A stretch of 64,000 bases of DNA, taken from assembly GCA_021234535.1 (NCBI GenBank), contig CM037840.1, positions 334,909 to 398,908 of the forward strand, written 5' to 3'. Positions 33,491 to 45,139 of the stretch are shown here, piece by piece. The position numbers and the translations under genes were made by a program. Each line of letters begins with the position of its first letter. The stretch's first letter is position 1. Under the pieces are notes generated by a model that was not told the DNA's origin, did no database searches, and saw only the letters and a program-made list of their open reading frames with translations. The DNA is from Stichopus chloronotus. Lineage: Eukaryota; Echinodermata; Holothuroidea; Aspidochirotida; Stichopodidae.

Positions 33491-35454
33491 ACTGTTGTCT
33501 GTGCACACACTAATTGGTCCCACGTTACTTCCACTTCGATCAGGTTTGGTAAAGTCATACATTAATTTACTCTCAGATCCGTCCATGTTGACTGCATACG
33601 CTCTCTTACCGCCATAGTCACAGAGTAGAAGTGTTCCTGCACCATGTGCAGTGATGTCATTTACGTTAGTGCGTACATCTGGTAAAGCTATGCTGATCAT
33701 CGAATACATACACAAATCTGCTGCTAGTATCAGCAATGATATGATTTTTGAGGGGAGCGATAGTCATAGACCACACAAAGCAATCACTTGACCGTTCAGG
33801 GGTGACGTCACTAACGTGCTTCCTATTATATGAACCATCACGAACATCATAAATACCGATTTCATCGGGTTGACAAACTGTTGCAAATTTAAAGTCTGAT
33901 AAAAAACAGCAGAGACGGTGTTCAGATCCATTATCGTCTCTTTCATTCTTGAATTGATCGTATTTTTCCTTTTCTGTTAATGACAATTATTTGTGAGTTC
34001 TCTCATAATAGCCCACTACCATAGATGACAATGTTACCATTCCTAATACCCGTTATTCCGTTGATCCTGAAACTCAACGCTTTTAATCCCTCCACATCAA
34101 CAACAGATTGTTCCTTTCCACTTATCGTGACATCACTAACGACGAGCTTAGGCATGTCTCCGACATAAATATCTGACAAAGAGTCCAATTGTGGATATTC
34201 CTTCTTCATTTCTTCTATCAGAGGTTCACATGCTGCCCTTATATCAGGGATACACTGGACCTGTGCCCACTCGTCCTGGCTGCAAGAATAGATGAAGCAA
34301 TTGCTATGGTGACCTCGTACCTTTCAATAATCTGGTCGCAATAGTCTGATATTTTCGCCACTTCTTTTGTATACTCCTTTGTGAGAAGGTCTTTTGACTC
34401 TTGTTAAATTCTTAAAATAAATATCTAATCTTTCTAGTTTGCTGACAAGCTCTTTTTCATTTTTTTCACAATTGTCTTTAACAAGTTGGAGTTCATTGTT
34501 GTATTTTCTTTCCGTAGCTGATCTAATATCATCATACCTTTTATTCAGTTTGTTGATTTCCTCTTTATAATTGAGATTTGTTTGTCTTTCCTCATTTTTC
34601 CGTCTCTTCTCTGTGTCTGTTAAGCCTTGCACTTTTTCATGTTTGCGTTCTTCAAGTTTCTTCTTGATTTTGTTGACTTGTTCTTTGTGCTGATTGATCA
34701 ATTTATCTGTCTGTTTGGCGACGTTTCCATTTAACTTTTGTTCGGTTGATTCAACCTTCTTCGGTAACTCGTATAATTTACTTTCAAGTTCTTCTAGTTC
34801 TCCAATTTTCGATTCCAACAATTCTCTTTCAATTTGTGCTAATTCAGTGACGTCATGCAGGTCATGACCTTTGTGCTTACTGTAAGTACAAATCATACAA
34901 ATTGGTTCATTTACACAAGTACTGCAGCATAATTTGGCGTTCTCCTCTAAATGTGTCCGACATCTTGGATCCTCTGTTAGTGTTGCCAACTTTTCCAATG
35001 TTATGTTTCTATCGTCAACTTTGTCCAGTTTTAGAGTACGAGGTTTATGATCGGTAAACATTTTACTGCTGATGTGAACATCGTAACATTGTTGGCAAAG
35101 GAAATCTTTGCACTTGAAGCAATATGCCGAAGCATTTTTGACCTTGGAACAACTCACGCATTCCTTTAACTCGTTATTTTCAAACGCTTTTTGCAGTTGA
35201 AGAAACTCAACAACACTTTTCATATGAAAATCAGTCTTAAACCCATCCATTCCAGTATCTGGTATATCACATTGCTTTCTACACATTGGACATTCAATCG
35301 TTCCATCAAGACTTGCGTTTACCACTGATAGCAGGCATTTGCTGCAGTACCGATGGAGACATGGTAAAGATTTCGGGTCTTGAAATATTTCCAGGCACAC
35401 GGGACAGAGGAAGAATTTCTCTTCTAAGTCCTTCAGAGGAGTTGATGAAGCCAT
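33278..35454 (-). pseudogene. TRIM copy B, disrupted paralogue of the 16192-18393 gene
   Basis: Collinear with copy A from MASSTPLKDL to the shared C-terminus YEYNITVT. Breaks relative to A: an extra base near 34400 shifts the frame after the coiled coil; one base is lost near 34277; a three-base insertion creates an in-frame TGA at 34003-34005; several bases are missing near 33960; about 17 bases are missing near 33692. Full-length protein cannot be made from one frame. Sequence upstream of the ATG is unrelated to copy A, so B has different 5' sequence. The 3' end is intact and almost identical to A through conversion. Repeated 1-bp indels could in principle be assembly errors, but the 17-base loss and the divergence argue for real decay. 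Confidence 0.85.
34324..35454 (-). CDS. Retained RING/B-box/coiled-coil frame of TRIM copy B (truncated)
   Basis: 376 codons from MASSTPLKDL to a stop after the first frameshift. The RING is canonical (CPVC at 17-20, CPMC at 55-58, all eight zinc ligands present), both B-boxes keep their Cys/His ligands, and most of the coiled coil is open. The last ~25 residues are frameshifted. The beta-propeller is lost. If transcribed, the product would be an RBCC-only TRIM able to dimerise but lacking the usual substrate-binding part. Expression is unproven, and it may simply be the undamaged half of a pseudogene. Confidence 0.5.
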   Translation of the reverse strand: MASSTPLKDLEEKFFLCPVCLEIFQDPKSLPCLHRYCSKCLLSVVNASLDGTIECPMCRKQCDIPDTGMDGFKTDFHMKSVVEFLQLQKAFENNELKECVSCSKVKNASAYCFKCKDFLCQQCYDVHISSKMFTDHKPRTLKLDKVDDRNITLEKLATLTEDPRCRTHLEENAKLCCSTCVNEPICMICTYSKHKGHDLHDVTELAQIERELLESKIGELEELESKLYELPKKVESTEQKLNGNVAKQTDKLINQHKEQVNKIKKKLEERKHEKVQGLTDTEKRRKNEERQTNLNYKEEINKLNKRYDDIRSATERKYNNELQLVKDNCEKNEKELVSKLERLDIYFKNLTRVKRPSHKGVYKRSGENIRLLRPDY

Positions 35455-35569
35455 TGGGAAGAGTAGCCTATGAGATTTCGGAGAAGTGGAACAAAAACTA
35501 TAAAAACAAACAGCAATATGACCTTTACACAAGTCTTGAATACTATGAAAAGCCTAAAGAATCACATTT

Positions 35570-35770
35570 TACGATGATGTAAAAATATATGGTGATGTAA
35601 ATGATAATGTAAAAATGTAGGCCTAAGATGATGTACGAAAAACTTAAGATGTACATGAAAACATGTATGATGATGTACAAAACGCATACGATTATGTACT
35701 GAAACTTACGATGATGAAAAAACTTGCGATGATGAATATTGATGATCACTATGTGATGATACGTTCGGAA
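35570..35770 (+). repeat. Degenerate GATGTA / GATGATG repeat
   Basis: Words such as gatgatgtac, gatgtaaa and cgatgatga recur irregularly just upstream of the TRIM B start, giving a diverged simple repeat. Confidence 0.6.
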
Positions 35771-36398
35771 AAAAAAAAGAAGCGTCATCATTGAAGAAAA
35801 TGCGCTCTCTCGTATGGTTTCGTCTAATGGGGTTTACCTTTTTTCAACATTTTATTTTTTTTCTTATGATATCATTGTGTAATGACTTTGAGATTGAAAA
35901 AATAAAGAAATTATAGACCAAGTGTGTCGTTTTCTTAGTTGGTACTTTTCCTCAGTGTGACTAAAATCAAACGGTTTTTATGTGTGTCAAACCTAAATTA
36001 TTGCCCCTATGTTGTTGTAAAGATTTCATTTCTGTCCCCGCTCCAAGTAACATTGCAGCAGATTTGCAAGGTCTTATTGAAGAAGTTTGGTTATGGCCAC
36101 CCTCGTGACAATCTCTAGCCACAACGTTTATAGGTACATTGCTTTTATTGTGCATGCACCTACACAGGCCTGTATGGCTTAATAAATAAACTTCTGTAGG
36201 TCTATGTTGAAGAAAAGTATTGTTAACAAAATGGCAAATTTTGGTAACGTATGTCTATATGCAGGCCACTGCAAGGGAACTCCTGCCTGGAATGTGTGTG
36301 AATATACCTCGTGAAATCTACGGTACTTTGTGGATATTTCCCTGCACTCACCCCATTCTCATCCATGTTATCGTAATTCCTCAATGTCTATATATTTT
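35771..36398. other. Intergenic, no gene seen
   Basis: A 62-codon minus frame at 35967-36155 has no family features. Nothing else was recognised. Confidence 0.4.
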
Positions 36399-36430
36399 TA
36401 TCTCATCGCCCTATAGGGGCTAGATGAGAT
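36399..36430. repeat. Hairpin at the left edge of a repeat
   Basis: TATCTCATC and GATGAGATA flank the 10-base palindrome CCCTATAGGG, giving nested inverted symmetry. Confidence 0.5.
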
Positions 36431-37480
36431 ATTGTAGTCACTTGGCTAGTGAAGCTATATATTGTACTGTGCACCCATGGAGAATGGTTGCCATGGAAAT
36501 GCTTGGAGTGGGTGAGTAGCGACACCCCAGGGGTACCCCATGGTAGAGTGACCTTGGTACAGGAGGGTCCTGTTAGGTGGTATAAATGAAAACGTGTCCG
36601 TGCCAATGTGTGTGCGTGTGTGTGTGTGCGTGTGTGTGTGTATGTGGGTGCGTGTGTGTGTGCGTCCGGACCTGTCCAAATTGTGTTTTTTCCAGAATAG
36701 TTTGAAGAGCATATGAGGGATTAAGTTGAAACTTGGTTAGGTTGTGCATGATGCCAATACGTGCAAGATGTATTAGTTGTATGGTAAATCGAGTCAAATT
36801 TGCTGATTTTTGAGAAAAAAAAAACTATTTTGCCCCAAAATTGCTATTTCCAGCATATCTTGAGAAGTATTTCAGTATTTAATGCAAAATTTTGCAAAAA
36901 CTTACTTGAGAATAAAAAATTTCAAGGCATATCACTTTTGTAGTAAAGAGAGTGAAATTTGCTGATTTTTTAGAAAAAAAAAAAACTATTTTGCCCCAAA
37001 ATTGCTATTTCCAGCATATCTTGAGAAGTATTTGAGCATTTAATGCAAAATTTTGCAAAAACTTACTTGAGAATAAAACAATTCAAGGCATATCACTTTT
37101 GTAGTAAAGAGAGTGAAATTTGCTGATTTTTGAGAAAAAAAAGCCAATTTTGCCCCAAAATTTGTATTTCCAGCATATCCTGAGAACTATTAGATCAATT
37201 AACTTACAGTTCAAGTTGTTAGTACTTACCTGAGAACACATTGTTCAACATAATATTACTGTAATGGTAAATCGATTCAAATTTGCTGATTTTTGGAAAA
37301 AAAGCCAATTTTCCCCAAAATTGCTATTTCCAGCATTTCTTGAGAACTATTAAACCAATTAACTTCAAGTTTTGTAAGTGCTTAGCAATAAACTATTACA
37401 AATTCCCATGTGCAGGCCCTATATTGAAATCAATGTGCATGTTGGCGAGGAGATATGCAACTCCGTGGATTGCCCTCTTG
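36424..37480 (+). repeat. Dispersed repeat containing a GT microsatellite and 160-bp tandem units
   Basis: It begins gagatattgtagtcac and ends near actccgtggattgcc, both shared with 18815-20160. A GT microsatellite lies at about 36607-36664. Four units of about 160 bases follow, with aatttgctgattttt near 36797, 36957, 37118 and 37276, each followed by gccaaaattgctatttcc-like sequence. Confidence 0.7.
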
Positions 37481-40079
37481 TTTTTCATGTGTCCAATGTA
37501 TACGATTACGAGTGTCAGTATTCAACGATCGTTAACTCCTTAACGACGGATCATTTTGGGAGGGACTCCGTGTCGCATTTGATTTTCATCATGGCAACTT
37601 AAGTCTATTTTGTAATCAACGGGTATAGGGGCTTTTACATGCCAGTGGAACGTATGTAGGCCTGTAGTATTATACTCACACTTACGGAGGGTAAATTCTT
37701 CACCCTAAAATTTTGAATTTACAAGTATTATCTTAGATACCACACATGAAAGGTCGACCAAAAGCAATAAACTTCATTCTTTTCTTACAATTACGATAAC
37801 ATGAATGGTCATTGAGTCGGCACTAGAGGTGAAACACCAAGTTAAATATGAACGATTTTTTTCCCCTTTTGACATATACATAGGTAGGTACACAATTAAC
37901 ACAAGGTACATATCCTATAGTTTCGCTGGAGATCTGTCGCGAGAGAGTGGCCATACCCTTACATCGTCAATAAGCTCTAGCAAATCTGCAACATTGTATG
38001 GAACGCCGATCGTACATGTACTATGAACAGTGCGCATGCGTGCATACCCTGTTTTATGAACGAAACGCGAAACGAAACAGTAGACAAACGACAACAGTAC
38101 ACACAAACGGAGACAATGGGCACAAACCAAATCATTAGACACAAACGAACCATCAGACACAACCAAATGATTAAACACAAAGGAAAACATTAGATAATTG
38201 TTGTATTATTACAATACAACATATAAGGACTTGCGGTTCCTGTTTTTAAACTGTGCAAGCTTACGAAGTTACGACAGGCAGCGCCCTGCCACAGCAACAC
38301 TACTAAAGTATATTATATGGCAAAGGCTACCCACTGTATTAGAACTGCATATCGTTTCCTTACCAGGTTCTTGTAGTCCTTTCTTACTTCAGTCAACGTA
38401 TTACACTGTTGATACTGTTAGTTGCAAAAGTATAAGTTCCACTTCTTTTACTTCAACTTTCAGCTAAGGTAATGAGATGTTCGCCTACAACAGATTGTAA
38501 GGGCGTGTCTTTCAATGCGTTGTGTGTCATGTACGTCTTTGGTAGTGTACATGTATATTCAATGACAGGAGGTCCCAGGAATGGTGAGCGGGATTACAAC
38601 CACTGAGGTAAATATATGCCTATATTATACTACCTCAATGATTACAACACATCGGGGGATTCCATTTGTAACATGAGGGCGCATACAACAATTACTCTAC
38701 GCCGTCGACTCACTTTTTAAACTGCGGTACTTCCAGTATATCAGATCGGGTATTTCACACTCAATGCGGTAACAAAGTCTTGGTGGTGAGGGGGGGGGGG
38801 GGGAGGTCGCGAATGATAAATACAAAAAGAAACAGAAAAATGATAGGAAAACAAAGAACGAATTAAAATTGAAGAAGGCCTAATTTAAAGGAATATGCCA
38901 ACTTGAGTAACTGCTTTCAGCGTTAGTCGGCGACTTGTTGATGGTGTTACCGATATTCAATCTTCAGATTTCAAACAAGCATTTCTGTCTTCAACAGTAC
39001 AAGTTAATGTTTTTGAACTCTGATGCAAGATATAAGTATAACATATAACTATGTAACCACTTCTCTTCTTGCTCTAGTCTCTCTGCAATATATCGAACTG
39101 AATCAGTTGCGTGGGGCTAATTTACGTCACTCCAAGAGTGGTCACCAATGCTTACATTCTTTGAAAGCATGTGGTGAGTGTCATCTCAGCTTTTGTTTAT
39201 TTATACTTCCAAGTATGTAATAAAATAATATCTCCGTCGAACTTTGAAATCTGTATGCTACAACAAATTTTCAGATTCACCTTTGTATTTATGTCTCAAA
39301 AAACAAAACAAAAAAATCGCCCATAATCTAAATTTTCACTTCTGCGAATAACTTATAAATAAAAAGAAAGTAAGGTAACTACATTGGTGTACGGTGCTAA
39401 TGTAAAAATCAAGAAGGAATTTAAAATTAATAGTAACACCAATAAAGTGGGATTTAGTATGTCTCCAATTCTTAGGCCCATACCTCATGTCATCCTCGCA
39501 GCTGCCTCCTCCCCTGCCATGAGGGAGCGGGGGGGGTGGATGATTGATATATAGTTCAAAGCACTACGTGTGACTCTGGGAATTTCTTTGGTTTATCATA
39601 TCACTTGATAAAATAGCAGCAGCTCGGCTATCCTCTCGGTCCGGTCAGCCTCCATGATGACGTCATCATTTGTAATAAAATCAAACTAATGACCAGCTAG
39701 TAGCCCCCTCATTTTATTTCCTAAATATTACTTGTGGAGAGGTGTTTAATGCTTGTTTTATATTATTTGTTCCTTGTATTTATTGATTATAATATTCCTT
39801 TGGTGATCAAGGGTTTAATGGGGCAATTATTCTTAAGCTTTCGTGTGGCCTTAGAAGCGTTGTTGTTCAAATAATAACTAAACTTTGGCATAAATACATT
39901 AAAGGCTTGTAGCGCTTTTTTTTCTGGAAATATATTTGTCCATCTTTCTGAACAAAGATCTTAGTTAAGGTTAGCTACTTGTCAGGAGTATGTTCACGTA
40001 TTAAGAAAGTTTCATTTTAACACTGCGGTTTAAGTGGCTTTCCCACTTCAGATAGAGTGCTCTTTTTGCTGTTTTAAAC
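37481..40079. other. Intergenic, no supported gene
   Basis: Contains a G-run at about 38791-38803 and a perfect 16-base palindrome ATGATGACGTCATCAT at 39654-39669. Several short frames were read without finding domain features. Confidence 0.4.
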
Positions 40080-40880
40080 TGTTTTCCTTAGCCTAGGAAT
40101 CACATTAAACACGTAAATGTTAATAATATTGATATGAAATCATAGACGTTTTCGGTTGATGCTGTGTTTACTCACTGAGCCTAGGGACGTTTGTTAATTC
40201 CATTTGAGGGATTGTTAACAGCAAGGGAAAAGTCAATTATTGTTTTCCTTGATATTAAAAATTGAAGTGGGTAATTTTGCAAAATATGAGATGAAAACAA
40301 CAGTGTACCAATTTGATGAATATTTATGACTGTTTCATTTTATCCTGGAATCTTGAGAAATGACAATCTCTTTTGTGTCGACTACATTTTTACATACTTT
40401 ATATCTGGGGAGAAACTTAATATTACGAGTTAACTTGTGAATTAAGAATGTTTTGATCAAAAGATGGACCATTTGACTACGGAGTGTCTCTCATTAAATA
40501 TACATAAAACAGACACATTTGCGCTAATCGTTAAACATATCCTCGGTTTGGCTCATATTTAAAAAAAACGTAAGTCTATAGCCTTATCAAATTTTTATAT
40601 TTCGGCTAAAATCTGCTACATTTTCGATTTTGCTCTATTTTCGAGATCTTTCTGTCAGCTTTGAGAAATGACCGATTCAATGTGATATTACTGTATTGGA
40701 TCCTTTATTAATAATAAATGACGTCATTAACAGTTTTTAATTGTCATACGTATCCATAAGTCGGATTCACCTTGAAATTACTCGATATCATTAAATTAGC
40801 AAGATCTTTGAGGAAGAGTGTGCGTTAGTCTTTTTTAACTGTTTTCCTTATGTTAGGAGTCACGTGAAACAGGTAAATTA
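40080..40880 (-). repeat. CRE-monomer repeat, minus orientation, plus start of a second unit
   Basis: Block order matches 25776-26540. The CRE is intact at 40729-40736. At about 40795 a second unit begins (ctttgaggaagagtg to gtgaaacaggtaaat) and is cut off. Confidence 0.75.
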
Positions 40881-41869
40881 CGTCACTCGCCCTGCCTCCT
40901 AGGTCTATTTGTGGACTGTCTGATTTGAAATTCTGGCTTAAGCCTCTCCAGGGCAACCCCCCTGATACTCTGCCCCAGGGGTCAAACACAGGGACGATGA
41001 GTTGATTCCCCCCTCACACACGCACACACACACAAAATGGTTACAAGCCCTTGTGTTTACCAAGCAGTTTTACTTATAACTTTCAAGAAGGTGATTACGG
41101 AAGCAAAGTAGTTCTTAAATAAATCATGGGGCTATTACAGAGTCTCTGTAATAGCTCCACTTTTAAAATCTAAAGTTGAAACCATTCTTTATGTACCTTT
41201 ATAAAGGGAGAAACGCAGCTTATCTGCATTGTGAACTGACACGGCACCGTTCAGTCCTACTAAACACAAAATATAAATAAAACTGCAATGTATTAATTGA
41301 CTAACTCTGCCACATTTTATCAATGATTTTAGTCATTAACGTTGTACCCAATGGAACTTATTGATGAAATTTGTAGTTTACATTTTGGAATTCAAAGACA
41401 ACTGTTTCTACCGAACTGAGAAACAATGCTTGTCATTATTTTGAAAGAACAGGGAATTATCAAAAGTCGATTTAACAAACTTTACCTCTAGCTAATGCCG
41501 TCAGTACCGGCTCATTAAAAGACAGTGGCGGCATCATATCCCGGTCTTTTTACCCAAGAGATAAAACGAACACAAACCTCAAAGAATACTACCTCTCATT
41601 CTCATTAAAAATATGTGACAATCCTAATGGCAACACTGAATGGATTCTTAAAATCGGAAAACCTCAGAGAGTAAAGATGTAGAAATCCAGGCCTTTTTTA
41701 TGTTTTTTTTTTCTCCCATTCCTTCATGGGAGAGCAAAAATTAAAAATGCCAAATGATTTCCCCAAATTAGTTTACTTTTAATGTGGTAGCCTATGGGCA
41801 ACTCAGATCTAATAATAATAGATATGTGTGCATGTTTACAACGTAGAGGTGGTTGACACTCTGCTGAGG
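40881..41869. other. Intergenic, no gene seen
   Basis: A CA stretch lies near 41015-41033. No exon recognised. Confidence 0.4.
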
Positions 41870-43000
41870 TCAGTCGTCTTTCTTTCATTTTTATTTTACA
41901 AATTATAAAGAACTGAGATGGAATTAATCCACGTCCGTAGTTTCTTTTACGAATTGTTTTCTCGTCATGTCTTTATTTTATTACTGTATTGAATTAACAT
42001 TAAAAATATGAAGAATTAGATAACTTAACATAAAATGCTGGCCCACAAAATTGTATGTGGATCAACATTGTAAAGTTATAAGTTATTAGATTTCCCGTAC
42101 ATTTTCACGGTAGGACATTACGCTGACCGTTCACACTAGCGAATGACATTAGTTTCAACTTTTGCTGTTCTGTACCTCGTAAGACCGTCTCAAACTGATA
42201 CACTCGTAACAAACACGCGGAGCATTTTCTACGGTGTCCTGTAAGTGTCAGATTGCTAACGACTGTTTCAAATACATGACGTCTTTTCAAGTTGATGGAG
42301 GAAATAATTTATCATTGCCAATATAAGTGACATATATTTTTAATTTGATTCTATGGGGGTGGGGATAAGTTCATGGTCTCTGTAACCCTTCTTCTAGAAA
42401 TATGAAAACTAGGATAAACTAGGATAAACTAAAAAGAAGGGAGTTAGTCAAAAGTGACGCAGAAAGTTAAAATTTTAAAGAGACTCATTAAGTTAATATC
42501 GATCAGTTTGTAAGGTACAAGCACATAACAGTGCTTACAATTAGCACAATAGGTCAAGTTTAACATCCAATAGTAACGATAAACTGTCCAAATTTTTGAA
42601 TTGTTGTCCCTGACCTGTTGTGGCTCTGTGCAAGTGAATTAGTACTAATTTGAAAAGTGTCACATACCTTTTAAAAACAAAATTGATTGTTAATTCCTCA
42701 CTCATTGATGTTCCTTTGTGTGTGACACATCGGGGTTCTCTTAGCTTGACCATTTGTCATTGATATGTGAAACAAACTTGACATTCTTAGGAAAAGTCAG
42801 TGAGTTTAATGAAACAACTCAAAGAGCTCTTTAAAGACCATATCTGACACGCCCCTAAAAATGACCTCTCATGAATAACAATGCGATGGAAGTTGTAACA
42901 TATTATTTTTAGGCTTTTCAAAGCTTAACAAAACGGCAAAACAAATGATGTGGAGCATTGCATGTTGTCCTTATATTTCTTTTGTTGGGCCTACATTTGT
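41870..43000 (-). repeat. Inverted copy of the 24915-25760 segment
   Basis: The reverse complement matches that segment in the same order from the gaaagtgaaactacgga side to the tttgaaaagcct block. It is longer than the 25-kb copy by an insertion around 42270-42850, which has no counterpart there. Confidence 0.65.
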
Positions 43001-44140
43001 TTTGTTTAGGCCTACGTTTAGTTTCTCTTAATTACTTCAGTCATTTTTTGGCTTCCACGATAATTTTTAAAGGCGACAAATAAATGCATCGAAAAATGAA
43101 AACCCTTCGGGCGTATAAAATTTTACCTGTCCTTGAAATAAATATTTAGTTAATAAATGCCTTAAGTAAGCGTATCATTAAGAGTTCCTTCCTGGATGTC
43201 ACAAATTTTTATATTAGTCTAATGTTTATTCATGATGACAATGCAAAACACTTTTTTTGAAAATGCAAAACATTTATTTGAAAAACGGTCAAAGTTTGAT
43301 GAAGTTTGATGGAATTTTCAACGTTTGTAATGATTATTCAGTCTATACTGCAAAATGTGTCATTCTTCTGCTCGAGGAAGCTCAAGTAATCACCATAGTA
43401 ACGTGCAAGGTGTAGGTTTTAGTCCTTTCCCTCTTTCGAATTCTTTTGTCTTTGGAAACTACAGATATAACAAACTCCATTGGATGACGTAACCGACGTT
43501 GATTGTTTCATTCATAGAGTAGTAGGCTGCGTTCGGCGGATCCTCGTTAATCCTTTCTTAAATTTCAAATTGATGAAACCTTATTACTTTTTTTACTTCA
43601 CTTGGTACTTGTGATGGGTCGGATCTGGCCCACGGACTGTCATTTCGGAACCAGGGCTGCATGTGTGGTTCATGTAACAATCGGAAGTATTGTTTCTAAT
43701 TTTAGTTGAGGACTACACTGCAGAGGAATGAATTTGTGATATTATAAACAGAAAATTAAGGCACCGTCCAGATGCCCTCGTCTGAGAATTTATTAAAATA
43801 ATAATGATGTCGATGATAAGGGGCGGGGGGTTGTTGAGAAATGACAGAATGTCTCTCGAGAGTTAACTGAATTCATGATACATTCAGATCAGTGATGATA
43901 TTACTACAATAATCAGCGACTGAGGCAGCAACTGTTCCGACAATGATTCATGCTCACTCATTTCATGTGTAACTTTGAATTCGTCGTAAACTTCTCAGTA
44001 TCATTATTTCTTGCTAGGGTAAGTTTGATGCCTCAGGCTGCGGAATTTAGAAAACAAAAAATTATTTGTGCACCTGAAGTGAATAAGACATGAATGTGCG
44101 CGTGTGCAACATGAGTGGTTTTCATATGTCCTATGGCTAC
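43001..44140. other. Intergenic, no gene seen
   Basis: No exon, RNA gene or clear repeat recognised. Confidence 0.35.
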
Positions 44141-44154
44141 AAAATATTCACTAT

Positions 44155-44240
44155 GAGTCACGGTGAATATTCACTCTAAATAAGAAAGAATGAAATGAGA
44201 GGGTGAACATTCGTTCTCCTTTAGAGTGAATATTCACTCT
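44155..44240. repeat. GTGAATATTCAC palindromic cluster
   Basis: GTGAATATTCACTCTAAA at about 44163, a degenerate GTGAACATTCGTTCT, and the perfect palindrome AGAGTGAATATTCACTCT at 44223-44240. Confidence 0.7.
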
Positions 44241-44740
44241 TAATTTTAGAGCAATCACTAGTCTCACTCTTTAGAATTAACAGAGTCATGTAGTCCTTTT
44301 GTTATACAAGATTTAGTACCTGTGTTATTTTTGTTATGTCGTGTGTGAGAATTCAACTATTTCTGTTACGTTTTCATATGCAAATGGTTAATTCGAGTTC
44401 CTTTGCCACCTGTGTTTTGCATCAGTCACTATTAGTTGGTCCTCCTCGAGGAAGCCGCGGGATCGGTTTCATAATAATACCTTCCAGAAGGCTTACATCA
44501 AGTAGATCCTTTATTTTTCTTCTGTTTTTCCTAGCCCCCTTCTCCACGGTCTTTATACCCGGGAAACCAAGTTGTATCGCCGCGAGATATGTAAGTAAGA
44601 AAACCTATTTGTCTTTTCAATGTAGCAGTAACCGTTGTCAATTCTCTTGACGAAATAATATCTTAAGGGTTAACATTGCATGTAGATACATTTCTTATAG
44701 CATTTTCAACTTTAATTAGACAAGGAACACAAGGACCGCG
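44241..44740. other. Intergenic with a 104-codon frame of unknown status
   Basis: The plus frame 44336-44650 has a hydrophobic middle part but no recognisable domain. The phrase gtaaccgttg.caattctcttgac near 44628 recurs near 49146, which suggests repeat DNA. Confidence 0.3.
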
Positions 44741-44744
44741 CATT

Positions 44745-45030
44745 GCTTTTGTGTGTGTGTGTGTATGTATGTGTGCGTATGTTTGTGGTGTGTGATTGTG
44801 GAAGTGTAGGGGACAGTTGGGGACGGAACGGAATAGATGGGGGAGAGTAAGGGTTGTTATAAGGGTTGGGGAATGAGTGGGGAGGATATAGAATGGGTGG
44901 GGAGTGAGGGAAAAGTGATGGAAGAGAGGAGAAAAGGTAGAAGTCGGTGGGGTGGGGAGAGGTTTCCAGGTATTTGGAGTAGTTGGGAGGTTTTGGAAGG
45001 CGCAAAGAGGGGTGTCGGTAGGGAGACCTA
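44745..45030 (+). repeat. GT microsatellite followed by a G-rich purine tract
   Basis: GTGTGT/GTATGT to about 44800, then ~230 bases of G/A-rich sequence with many GGGG and GGTGGGG runs. The proline/serine-rich minus-strand frame here reflects composition. Confidence 0.75.
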
Positions 45031-45139
45031 AATGATGTCGGTCCGTTGGAAGCTACAAACTTTCCACTGTCCAATTCACGCCGAGGAGCAACAGTATGTT
45101 CCCCTATATGGTCATTGCTTCTCTGCATGTATTATTGAC

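Larger units (their letters stand above)
25845..35454 (+). repeat. Segmental duplication, copy B
   Basis: Second copy of the segment at 8955-18393, same orientation. Copy-specific material: 28304-28548, about 29556-29775, 30225-30425 and an expanded 89-bp repeat at 32022-32466. The region between 26540 and 33278 has no recognisable gene. Confidence 0.85.

Noticed and set aside
44336..44650. 104-codon plus-strand frame as a gene
   Set aside because: No domain, no splice partner, and part of the sequence recurs elsewhere in the window as repeat.
44712..45128. 138-codon Pro/Ser-rich minus-strand frame
   Set aside because: It reflects the G-rich purine tract and GT microsatellite on the opposite strand.
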